From: Cryptomeria japonica | Lineage: Eukaryota; Streptophyta; Pinopsida; Cupressales; Cupressaceae | Assembly: GCF_030272615.1 (NCBI RefSeq) | Contig: NC_081413.1 | Coordinates: 557,221,136 to 557,285,135 of the forward strand | Reading direction: 5' to 3' | DNA: 64,000 bases | Translations under genes and position numbers: made by a program | Notes under the pieces: generated by a model | Told to the model about the DNA's origin: nothing | The model's input: only the letters and a program-made list of their open reading frames with translations | The model's database searches: none | In this document: positions 10,560 to 20,540 of the stretch, in pieces | How positions within the stretch are numbered: position 1 is the stretch's first letter | How the letters are laid out: each line of letters opens with the position of its first letter

Positions 10560-13500
10560 TATGACAATAAGGAATAAAACTTGTCAAAAACTGATTTGAA
10601 GTCGTGCAAAAATTGTTTCATAGATAAGGACCAAGACTCAAATAGGGAGGTAGCCACTTCTTTCTATGTCTGCATCTGGGAGACCTGCTCTTCCATGGCG
10701 TCAATTGTGCTCATCTCTTGAGTCATCGTTAAGGCATCTAGATTGAGATAACATTTCTCAAGTATCTCTAGGCGTGGGAGTAGAACCAGTTGGAGTTCCT
10801 GCAAATCTTGAGCCCGGTTGCTAATTTCCAACTCTATTTTGGCAGACTGGATATGAAATCGGTGAACGGTTTGCCCATAAGTTGTAAAAGAGTCATACGG
10901 TGGCTTGAAGGTGCTCATGTATAACTGCAAGTCAGATTGTAGCTTTTGCTTCTGTACAAGCACATCATCACAAAAGAGATGGGGTTGGCAAATCTTACTC
11001 AATAGTAGATTCCCCTCATCTAGAGCATTCCTTATATCTTTTTGTGCTTTTTGCAGTTTGGACCGGAGCTCATTAATCTTCTTCACCAGGGTAATGTTGA
11101 GAGCCTTTTGATGCTCTTTCTTGGCATTTGCCTCTGCTACCTCTTCTAGGCTTTGCACCTGATCATCCACTACTGTGCATAGGAGTTTCAATTGTGCCAA
11201 TGATGAATCAGTATCGAGGAGGTTTGTGCCGGGTAACAAACCGGTAAGAGTGTCCACCGCAGCTTGGATCAAATCTTGCTCCTTCTTTCTCCTTAACACT
11301 TCAAGGCATTCTTGAGCAACCTTAATGCTCTATAGCAGCTCCATTTCATTTGTAGACTGGAGGTCAATAGGACTGGTGAGGTCAGCCGGTTTGGCTTGAC
11401 TACCGGTTGCCTTTGGAGTCTCCATCTGAGTGATTTTTGCTGCTTCATCTTTCTCTGTAGCTCTTAACTTTTCCTCTTTTGTCTTTTTCTTTTCCTCTTC
11501 TTCTATTTTCCTTTTCTCTTCTTTCCTCTACTCTTCTTCTTCGTCCTTTTTCTTCTGCTCCTCTTCCTATTGCTTCTTCTCCTCTTCCTTTTTCTTTTCT
11601 TCATCTTTCCGCTTCTTTTCTTCTTCATTCTTCTTCTTCTCTTCTTCCTTCTTCCTCTTCTCCTCTTCATCCTTCTTCTTTACCTCTTCTTTCTTTTTCT
11701 TCTCCTCTTCATCCTTCTTCTTCTTCTCCTCTTCCTTTTTCCTCTTCTCCTCTTCATCCTTCTTGTTCTTCTCCTCTTCCTTTTTCCTCTTCTCCTCTTC
11801 ATCCTTTTTTTTCTCCTCCTATTCCTTTTTCCTCTTCTCCTCTTCATCCTTCTTCTTTTCCTCTTCCTTCTTTCTTTTCTTCTCTTCATCCTTCTTCTTT
11901 TCCTTCTCTGCTTCCTTTCTCTTCTCCTCTTCTTTGTCCTCCTCTGCTTTCTTCTCCTTATTTACCTATTCTGCCTGCTTCTCTTGTCTCGTTGCTTCTG
12001 ATGGTGTATCTTGAGCAACATCCTCTACATCCAGAGCATCGACATCAATAGTGTCTATAGGTTCAGTAACCAGGTTTCCTTCATTATCAAACACTTCATT
12101 TGGTTTTGTTATTGTCGGTTCTTGCTCAACCTTCCTATTGGCTTCAGCCACTTGATGCATCTTAAGAGCTTCTTGAGCAAGAGTGTGTGTATTCTTGATC
12201 ACTTCTTGACCCTTTCTTCTAGTAATAGGAGCCTTCTTCTTCTCATGAAGAAGAGGCCTTTGTATTTGTTCATAACTTCGAAAAGTTCTGAATTTGATAC
12301 ATCAGGAAAATGTTGAGCAAAATTTTTCTCTCTCATTTCATGTTCCTTTTCTATGGCAATGCACCATTTATTGTCTAAAGAATTATACAAAGAGTCCGAT
12401 GTCTCAGATCTAATTTCTGAAGGCGACCGGTCATTAGCACATAAATACTTAATGATTTCTTGTTCAATTGCTTCCTTTTCATCATCATTGAAATCATCAA
12501 AACAATCAATCAAACCATTCAGTACTTTTCTCCTAATATTTTTAATAATTCTTTGACAATGTGTCAAAGGTTTGTAGGAAGAAATGTCAATATTTACCGG
12601 TGCCGATGATGTCGGTTCATTCTTTGTCTTTTTCTTTGTTTGTCTTGTCTTCTTGGGTTTTTCTTCAGACACAGTTTCTTCTGAGTCTGGTGAGTTATTC
12701 GTTGTCTTCCTCTTCCTATTGAAGACTTTGGTAGGTGCCACTTCTGGTTTCTTCTTTGTAGGTGATTGCTTGGTCACTCTGGGACTGGTTGTAGTAATCG
12801 GTGCCGATGCCGAAGGCAATACCTTTCCTTTCTTTTCAGGAGGTTCTACAACCGGTGCAACCCTTTCCAGATAGGTGCCAGTTCTCTTTGCCTTAGGATC
12901 AAGGGGTGAGGCGATTAGGGTAGAAGCATACCCATCCAGCATATCATACATCACCTCATAGCCCATAGGCTCTACTTCTTGTCTAGGCTCAACAGCCTCC
13001 ATTATGTATTCATCCACATTGATGATAAAGCAAATATCTTCTTCATATTTCTTGACAATGTCACCAGATATCCTTATCCTTTGGCTCATCTTGAGCCTGA
13101 ACTCATCAAAGTACTTGTTCAGAATTTCAGGGTAACCGGTTCCAACTGCTTGTAGGCTCTCTATGATCTGCTTGGTAACCGGTTGGTCGACAGACCACTG
13201 AATATCTCCAACTCCTGGGAAATAACCTTGGAAGTAGAAGAATAACCCTACTAGTAGTTGTCCAAACTTGAATCTTAGTGCATTATCCTGTTTGATTGAC
13301 TTAACATTCAACATAAGTTGTCTTTGCATACAGGTGCACAGATCAAATGATGCATCTTCTTTGATCATCCGGTAAGTGGCATTTACTGTTGCCGCAGAGA
13401 AAGAATTAATTTTGCTGGTAGAGAACGTCTGGTAGCCTATCACCATGTAGGCATACTTGACTAGATCATCCTTGATTGAGTTGACGGTCATGCCACATGA

Positions 13501-13965
13501 GTCGCTCACTAAACCGATGAGCTTGGACATTTCAGTCTTGCTGACCTTCCTTAGGGCTAGCACTTCCCCTGTATTGCAGAAACCGGTGATGGTATGAATA
13601 TCTTGCGGTGTGATATCATGTGTCCACTCTAGGTACATCTTGTCACCATGAACTCTACTTAGAATGATCCTAATGTGGTCATCTGTGAAATCCTCTAGGA
13701 AGTAAACCACATTGTGAAGCTTTTTCTTCTCCAAGATGCTATACTCCAGTTTGATCTTTTTATCCTTCCCACATAATAGACCTAGCTGAGAATGGATCAC
13801 AAGAGACCCTAGGTCTTCGATTTTGCAGTCTATATAATCAGAAATGCCTTCTTCCACTATCACACCAGCTGGTACTTGAGACAAGGCATTATATTTCGAC
13901 TTTTGTTGTATGAAATCCATAGAATCAACAATTGCACTAGAACTATCATGAGATGCGAAAGCCAT
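10560..13965 (-). CDS. Element B ORF2, about 1,130-residue protein of unknown function, lightly broken
   Basis: The start chosen is ATG 13965 (MAFASHDSSS), 430 bp after the Gag stop and matching the A copy; an upstream in-frame extension to 14022 is not conserved. Residues 1-588 read without a break to 12199. A frameshift follows, then a second frame to TAA 10560 with a few stops (near 11966, 11570, 11530, 11328 and 10664). Layout: globular N-terminal domain (about 30-330, with FGQLLVGLFFYFQGYFPGV near 250); basic Ser/Pro linker (380-450); globular part with HCQRIIKNIRRK (about 460-580); acidic IDVDALDVEDV; Lys/Glu repeats (11470-11950); helical C-terminal region. No catalytic motif recognised. 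The long mixed-charge helix suggests a scaffold or RNA/protein-binding role, which is inference. The frame is kept between two clearly diverged copies, which argues it was once selected. Confidence 0.7.
11470..11950 (-). repeat. Lys/Glu coding repeat inside element B ORF2
   Basis: The minus strand encodes a run of units of the type KKKDEEEKRKKEEE, each about 42 bp, at least eight in a row. On the plus strand it is a pyrimidine-rich CTTCTTCTC(CTCTTC) tract that gives long artefactual Ser/Phe-rich frames. Element A has a shorter, less regular version (1270-1590), so the repeat has expanded in B. Confidence 0.85.
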
Positions 13966-14396
13966 GATAAAAAAGAAAACTTGAGAAATACCTTTCAGAA
14001 ATCGAGAATTTAAGGCTTGCAAATTCCACTTCGTCGGTTACTGAATCACCGCTTTGAGTTCTTCTCTTGACCATTTGATATTTGCTTCTGAATCTTCTTC
14101 AGGGTTTCGAGATTTCTTTGAATCGCAACACAAATCACTTTTTCTTCGCTCTGCACTTGAAAAACTTCTTCACTCGAAAAATGATAGTGAGAAATGATTT
14201 GAAAATTCCTTTTAAATATATTCCTCGCCTACTGTAATAAATGCTCCACCATTAGGGCGTAAACCCTAATTTGCCTGTTACCATTTTCGGTCTTCTACCA
14301 AATGACAGGTATCACATACCGGTTAAGGTCTTTTACCAGTGTAAACCGGGGGTTCATAGTATTTCACTGTTTGCTCCCCCTAAGCTTTTCTGATGC
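13966..14396 (-). other. Element B spacer between Gag and ORF2
   Basis: 431 bp. In element orientation it begins with the purine run AGCTTAGGGGGAGCAAAC (minus strand of 14375-14396) right after the Gag stop, then an AT-rich section with ATATATTTAAAAGG (near 14210). Conserved in A. It may act as leader, internal promoter or splice region for ORF2; none is demonstrated. Confidence 0.5.
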
Positions 14397-15674
14397 TTAG
14401 TTTGTCGGTTCCATTATTTCCACACTAGGTGTAGAAACCAGTTCTTCTTGCAACACCATTGGTTTCTTCTTCCAGGTTTTGTTCATATCTGCTTGAACAG
14501 TGTCAATATCAATCTTTCCTTCCGGAGTGACCGGTATGTCATCTAATATGTTTTTTCTTATTCTGCAGAATCTGGCAATGTGACCTAGTTTGTTGCAATG
14601 ATAGCAGTCCATTCTAGGTGCTCTCCAAGGTCCATTATTCATGTTACCCTTCTTCCTTCTGAATGTTGCAGCAGTGTGACCATGACTATGACAGATCAAA
14701 CAGTTTGTTCTCCATTTTGTTGCCACTTGATAGCCACCGCTTCCTGACTGATGATTAAAGGTATTAAACCGGTTGTGATTCTGGTTCACAAAAGGTTCCA
14801 GACCAACTCCTTGAGTCCTCTGAGGATATCTTCCAGCGTTGTTCATAACAAACCTGCATTCAAATGCTCTATGCCCAAACTTGTTGCATGCATAACAATT
14901 ACCATTGAATCTATAGGATCTAGGCTTATCATTTAGAAAATAAGGAAAATTATTGTAAGCCTTACTCCTACACACATTGGCAGCATGTCCTTCTTTAAGA
15001 CAGTTAAAGAAAACAGGTTTAAACTTTTGTTTACCTTTATCCTTTGATGTCCGTTGTTTCTTCGATGCTCCAGCATTTGTACCAGAAGTCTCACCTTCCT
15101 CATGACCGGAATAACCAAGTCCATCAGTATTCTTGACAGGTTTGGCAGATTCAAGCTTTTGCTCTAGCTTAACAGTACTCTTGTTGAACTTAGCAAGTAT
15201 TTCCTTCGACTCAGAGAGTTCTTTGGAAATAGCAGCATTTGTTTCCATCAGGTTTTCATTCTCAGAGATGGCAATGTTCAGTTTTTGATGCATGTCTTCC
15301 TTTTCCAGTTTGCTCGCATGGAGTTGAGCAGTTAGGGCATTGATCTCTTGCTTCAGTTTGGAGTTTTCATGATCTTTGTCTTTGACCAGGTCTTCAGCTT
15401 TCCTCCGGTTCTCAAGCTCTTGGCACATTCGAATAGTCAGTCCTTCCAATTCTTTTCTCAGGTTGGAATTGGATTCATTCAACTTTTCTACTTCTTGGAT
15501 CAGGGCTTCCATGTCCGCTTCATCAGAAGAACTATTTTCAGATAGCTCCATCAGTGTTTCAGCATGTTCTCTCCTTTTTGCTTGAGATGCCTTATATTTG
15601 ACCATAAGATCATCGTAGGCTTGCTTAGACTGAGTGAGCTGATGAGTAAGTTCCCTCAATGTGTATTCCCCCAT
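14397..15674 (-). CDS. gag: Element B Gag-like nucleocapsid protein, four zinc-knuckle positions
   Basis: 425 codons, open from ATG 15674 (MGEYTLREL), chosen because it lies 37 bp past the primer site and is conserved in A; the open frame upstream runs into the primer site and LTR. Residues about 45-200 look coiled-coil, rich in Glu, Lys and Leu. Four knuckle positions follow at about 222-235 (FFNCLKEGHAANVC), 260-273 (CYACNKFGHRAFEC), 325-338 (CLICHSHGHTAATF) and 357-370 (CYHCNKLGHIARFC). Knuckle 1 has lost its first Cys and knuckle 3 its last Cys, both intact in A. Ordinary Copia Gag has one knuckle. The expected role is packaging of element RNA in particles. No protease or pol is fused. 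Confidence 0.85.
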   Translation of the reverse strand: MGEYTLRELTHQLTQSKQAYDDLMVKYKASQAKRREHAETLMELSENSSSDEADMEALIQEVEKLNESNSNLRKELEGLTIRMCQELENRRKAEDLVKDKDHENSKLKQEINALTAQLHASKLEKEDMHQKLNIAISENENLMETNAAISKELSESKEILAKFNKSTVKLEQKLESAKPVKNTDGLGYSGHEEGETSGTNAGASKKQRTSKDKGKQKFKPVFFNCLKEGHAANVCRSKAYNNFPYFLNDKPRSYRFNGNCYACNKFGHRAFECRFVMNNAGRYPQRTQGVGLEPFVNQNHNRFNTFNHQSGSGGYQVATKWRTNCLICHSHGHTAATFRRKKGNMNNGPWRAPRMDCYHCNKLGHIARFCRIRKNILDDIPVTPEGKIDIDTVQADMNKTWKKKPMVLQEELVSTPSVEIMEPTN

Positions 15675-15710
15675 ATCTCTTTCCAAGTGGTTAAACTTAT
15701 AGAAAGGTAG

Positions 15711-15724
15711 GCTCTGATACCAAT
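15711..15724 (-). other. Element B primer binding site
   Basis: The minus strand reads ATTGGTATCAGAGC immediately after the 5' LTR, a perfect match to the common plant Copia primer site for initiator Met tRNA. Confidence 0.9.
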
Positions 15725-16837
15725 TGATGAATATTAAGAGGGGGGGGGGTGAATTAGTATGCCAAAAATCAATGTACTTAAACACTTTTCTAGACTAATA
15801 GTAAACTGGTAAAATAGTTTAGCAGACAAACCGATTAGCACACATGCAAACCAAACAACAAATAATGCATTCACCCACAAAAGCACAAACACCATAACAC
15901 AAGAGATTTTGATGTGGAAACCCAAATGGGAAAAACCACGGTGAGATGGAACTCACAAGTAACTATCTACAGAATAGGAACCAGATTGGTTAAGGTCAGA
16001 CCGGTTAAGGTCATACAATGTTATTTACCAAAACAGATCCTGTTAGGAATCTCAATCTCTGTTAGGAGATAAGTCTGATTAAAGACTACCTTGCTAGATG
16101 ATTTTAGGTCCACAGATGCAAACCGCCTTGTTGGAGGATTTACAAAAGGCTTTTGGGCCTACCCGGTTAAGGGCTTCAAACTTGTCAAAGATGTGAGTAA
16201 TCAACAAGTGAGTGATCTAGCTAATAGCACAAATTGCTTGGTTAGATCCTTGATAGATCATTCCTAATGCATTCCAGCATTACGTCAGTCTTCTACACAT
16301 TCACACTCTCTCTAATTCATCAACCACCTTGAACCCTAGCAACAACCTAAAACCCTAGACATGATGTCCTTATAAAGGAATCTGATTTCATGTCGGTCCA
16401 ATAGGATTACAATACAATTTCCTAGGTTTAATGCATCTAGACATGTCCTGTAACACGACACAAAAAGCACCGTTGAAGTGTCGGCACCACCAAATAATCG
16501 ATGGATGGTAACTCATCACAGAGTATTACCGGGTCATACAAAATACTGGTTTAAGCAAAATACCTGTTGCTGGTTTGACAAAATGAAGACTGGGAAATAT
16601 GTGTTCTGCTGCTTTGATCCTTCGTACCGCTGGAGATCCTCGAACTGCTTGGGGTTAGCATACCACTTCAGATCAGTAAACACTTTCTACAAAACACCAA
16701 TAGTCTAAGGACTATAATGCATCATACCGGTTGGGAACAATTGTTAGTTGAGCATGACTCATACATATAAAAGTGATCTCAATGCAAGTGTGTGTCCATC
16801 AATGACAATCACAACATAATCATCAAAAATGCCAACA
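15725..16837 (-). repeat. Element B 5' LTR
   Basis: 1,113 bp, starting TGATGAATATT and ending GCCAACA on the plus strand. A TATA-like CTTTATAAGG lies on the minus strand at about 16369-16377 and could be the promoter. It also contains a ten-base G run near 15739-15748, the GGGAAAAACCAC block (15929-15940) and a duplicated GGTTAAGGTCA word (15988-16013). Confidence 0.9.
16369..16377 (-). promoter_or_regulatory. Putative TATA box of element B 5' LTR
   Basis: The minus strand reads CCTTTATAAGG, the best TATA-like site in the LTR, placed about two thirds of the way from the PBS side. The same site is CCTTTATAAGG at about 9799-9809 in the 3' LTR and is degraded in A (near 6032). Confidence 0.4.
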
Positions 16838-18490
16838 CTTCCACTCCCGAAGAAATAGAAAGGGCACAACACAACCCCCTCTTCAATCGATTTTTTGATG
16901 AAATCCTCAAAAACAATGTTGATGCTCATTTTTTGAGACTTGCTCAAGAGGGAGCCAAACTACCCTCTGATTTTGATACTGCACAATTACGACAAGCATC
17001 AGAACACCATAGTCATAATGAGGGTGGAAGAGGTCGAGATAATTTTAGATATGACCTTAATCAAGGAAATCCCCCACCTCCTCCTCCTAATGACATTGAC
17101 ATGTTGAGGCAACAAGTCCATAATCTAGCCCAATAACTCCACAGTGGTGTGAAAACTACCCAGTTTTCACTTCATGATATTTGTCCCTATCCCTTTGATA
17201 GGAATCTACATATGCCACCTTTTCCATGAGGGTTTGAAATACCTAAGTTCAAAAAGTATCGATGAAAAGGATACCCTGGAGATCATGTTAGGGAATTTCA
17301 CTCAGCTTGCCTAGAAGTAGCATATGAAGACACATATCTAATGTGCCTCTTCCCTTAGAGTTTGGGAGGGACAACTACACAATGGTTTTCTTGACTAACA
17401 GGCAACATTAGGACATTCAAAGAATTGGTCCAAAAGTTCATCGCATATTATTCACACAACATAGAACGCAATATCACCATGGCAGATCTGTGTAACACCA
17501 AGCAAAAACTAGAGGAGCTATTTTTAGCTTTCCTGCAATGGTGGAGACAATTATCTAGTAGGTGTTCTCTTCATCTACCTAAACGAGAGATAGTGGAATT
17601 ATTTATTTCCAACTTGAACAATGAAATGGAATTCCACCTAGACAAGAAAGGCACAAAATCCTTTGCTGACATGATCACCCAAGGGTTAAAATGTGAACGG
17701 GCCCTCATTAAAAAGGGACTTATCAAGATATACAATGAACCAAAAGATGGCCCTCGCCCGCACTTTAACAGTGATAAACCTAACTTCTGGAATAAAAACA
17801 AAAACATCGTCAATGATGGGGTTGTAGATGCAAGGACTATAAAGAATGCAAACCCATGGTCCGATTTGCGGGGCAAAATCCCCCTCCTAAAAACAATACG
17901 GTTGCTCCTCCACAAAATCAAGGACGCAATGCACGGCAAGAGGAACTGAGACAACGACAACAAAATTATAAACCAAAATGTACATACACTCCCTTAGGGG
18001 AGCCTATTGAAATAGTGTTACGTCAAGTGGTCTCTTCAAATCTGGTGACCTTACCAAAGACATATAATTACGAACCTTAGGTCAAACCTCCATGGTGGAG
18101 AGATAATGAACATTGCGAATTACACCAAGGGAAAGGGCATAAAACAAGTAACTATCATAGACTGAAAGATCTTGTTCAAGATCTTATTAACCGAGGCGAA
18201 ATTGAAATTGAAGGACATGACCCAAAGACCTCAAATAATGATCATCTCATGTTTAAGAATTTTCTTCCATCACAAGATCAAAGGGGTCCTTCTACTTCAG
18301 GGTGAAACACAGATACAACTAATTATACGCGAGCCACCTATAATTGCACTGTGAATCACCTATATGATGCCAATGAAAAAATTGCAACCATTACCATCAA
18401 AGATCCAAACCCTACCTGCAATGTTGTTACGCGTCGTAGCAAGATCACCATTAAAGCAACTCCACAAGGCACAACATCCATCCCAAAGCA
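16838..18490 (+). pseudogene. gag: Element C gag, main part, broken
   Basis: Resumes the gag frame cut at 9170. It contains a Pro-rich stretch before IDMLRQQVHNLAQ, then the retrotransposon gag core (LAQ to about 17700: ICPYPFDRN, PKFKKY, and AFLQWWRQLSSRC in place of the usual SFLQRWR), then NKPNFWNKNKN-like and YTPLGEPI segments shared with D. The single zinc-binding segment CELHQGKGHKTSNY (about 18115-18156) has lost its final Cys. Stops at 17134, 17227, 17263, 17356 and 18078 and frameshifts near 17870 make it nonfunctional. D gag (43583-45883) is a close relative. Confidence 0.8.
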
Positions 18491-19360
18491 GTATATAACC
18501 TTGTGGAACAATTAGATAAGACGCCCACACTTATATCCATCTTAGATATTTTGCGCCTATCCCCGTCTCATAAAACAATCTTGGATCAAGCTCTCCAAGA
18601 AGCGTTGGTCCCTGCCAATCTAAATATAGATCAATTTCAAGCTATGGTTGGTAATCTGAGGTCATCACCATGCCTCACTTTCTCTGAAAGCAACAATACA
18701 TCCTTCCAAGAACCTCATAATGCCTCACTCCATATTGAAGGATTTATCAACCAACACAGGATCAAGTGAGTCTTGATTGACAATGGAGTAGGCCTAAATA
18801 TATGTGCATTACAATTGGTCACAACATTGGGATATGCAGTTGAATAAGTGGACCCCACAAAAAGATAACCATAAAAGCCTATGATGATACAGAGCGTTCT
18901 TCAAAAGGAGCAGTTGTGTTACCAATCCGAGTGGGCCCAGTGGTGAAGCACATCATATGTCAAGTTTTGGACCTTCCTCTGTCATATAATTTGTTGTTAG
19001 AAAGACCTTGGATACATGCCATGCAAGCCGTTCCATCCACCTATCACCAGTGTATCAAGTTTCCTCATAATGATGTAGGAATTATAATCTTGGGCGATGC
19101 AAATCCATTTGCATATTGTAACAATATAAACCATCAGCCAAAGATTACCATTCCCAACAATAGAGAAGCTATCCCCTCCACATCATATGTAAGTCCAGCC
19201 TCTCTTTCCAGTTCAAACACCACTATACCAAAGAAAGAGAAGCTAAAAATGAAAATGGCAGAGGAAGGTCCTGGGGAGTACAATCTAAGCCAACTCTTTT
19301 GTGTTGGGAAACTACCCACTTCCCCTAGAACTCATGGTAAGCCTCAAAGGTTACTTTAAG
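18491..19360 (+). pseudogene. pol: Element C aspartic protease region, broken
   Basis: The segment begins in the region ahead of the protease (TPTLISILDILRLSP) and contains the protease itself: HRIK then a TGA, then VLIDNGVGLNIC. In D the same site is VLIDGGAGLNIC, so the active-site D-G-G box reads D-N-G here. The downstream flap and ILLGRPWIH motif appear as LLLERPWIHAMQAVPSTYHQC (about 18990-19045). The frame shifts at least once between about 18845 and 18916. By family this is the retropepsin that matures Gag-Pol. Confidence 0.75.
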
Positions 19361-19494
19361 CACCACTGTTCAAGCCAACATGCACTTTGGCGCCTTTTAT
19401 CATTGGAAAGAGTCAGGAAGAGGAGACCATAGATGGGGACTTAACATAATGGATCTATAAAGACCCTATCACCACGAAAATCCCACAAGCCAAG

Positions 19495-20463
19495 CTTCCC
19501 ACATATTAGATTGGCAAAGGCCTTACCATTATGCAAATAATGGGCTATGATGGTCAGAGTGCTTTGGGACCTTACAAGCAAGGATGACACAAACCATTGC
19601 AGCCTGAATTAAAGCCTACAGATAACACTAGATTAGGATTTCAAAAGGAGACTCTTCCCAAGCTTAGATTCAAAGGGAAACCCAACAAACCTCTATATCA
19701 GCCTAATACTCTAAAGAGGCCACCCTTGATTATATCAACAACACCAAGAATCATACCAACTTCCCCAGTGTGGTCGAGAATCCCAGCAATACCATCCATA
19801 GCACCAATCATACCACCAATCAAATCAACAACTCCATCCACAACAACAATCATATCAACAACACCATTAGCAATATTTGAACCCCCAACAATATCGACAA
19901 CACTGATAATTCCATCAGAAACAACAGATTCAACAACGCTGATACTCCCAGTATCGGATTCACTAATCCCAATAATCCTCCTCGCAACACCAACCATTCC
20001 ATCTCCAAAGGCACATCAGTCGATTACACTTACAATGTTTAACTCAAAAGATATCCTGGTTTGGTATAGTAATCGGATGTTGGATAGCGACTCGGAGATC
20101 GACTCACATGAGTGGGAATTTGATTCCATACATCTCAATACTTCAGATGAGGAAGATGCATCACCACCTCTACCTCACAAAGAAATCCCTATTTATGGAG
20201 AAGCACATATTAAAACCTCTTGGGTTCTTGAACTGGAAACACCTTCCACAGACCCTACATCACATCCTATGCTTGATTCTGACAAGGAGAGTACCATCAA
20301 TGACCTTTACCACAATTTCTTAACCCTCACTGACACATCTTATGAACTTAACCTAATCGATGAGGTAATGCCCATTATCCATCCTGAACTCATTGAATGG
20401 AACCAATCTAATCCCCATGCCTTGACCAATTCCAAAATGATGAGGCGATCATTGACTTTTTAG
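19495..20463 (+). pseudogene. Element C linker between protease and RT, with G-patch-like motif
   Basis: Starts with a Gly-rich segment IGKGLTIMQIMGYDGQSALG (about 19512-19571) that has the spacing of a G-patch, followed by LGF and a long Pro/Thr/Ile-rich low-complexity tract (19740-19990), then an acidic region to the stop at 20461. 289 codons are open from 19597. G-patch segments next to retroviral proteases are known in some retroviruses and plant Tat elements; assignment here is by pattern only. D lacks this part. Confidence 0.55.
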
Positions 20464-20540
20464 AACTATGGGATAACATACCAAGAGGGGATCACAGAGA
20501 TGGATTCTCCATTGAATTTAATAATGCAACATACTTTAGG

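Larger units (their letters stand above)
9171..16837 (-). mobile_element. Element B: full-length Gag + ORF2 non-autonomous LTR retrotransposon
   Basis: 7,667 bp with two LTRs of about 1.1 kb (9171-10290 and 15725-16837), a primer site matching initiator Met tRNA (15711-15724) and a polypurine tract (10291-10305). On the minus strand the internal 5.4 kb encode only Gag (14397-15674) and ORF2 (10560-13965). I looked for the protease DSG box, integrase DDE signature, reverse transcriptase FVDD box and RNase H motifs and found none, so it depends on another element for copying. It resembles the Gag-only class of plant non-autonomous elements called TR-GAG, but the large ORF2 is extra. Inserted in the gag gene of element C. 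Confidence 0.9.

Noticed and set aside
11430-12051. Three long overlapping plus-strand frames rich in Ser, Phe or Leu
   Set aside because: They are the complement of the Lys/Glu repeat of B ORF2 (GAA/GAG/AAG codons); low complexity in all three frames and no start context.
19698-19997. Minus-strand Gly/Val/Ile-rich frame
   Set aside because: Complement of the Pro/Thr/Ile-rich linker of C pol; no motifs.
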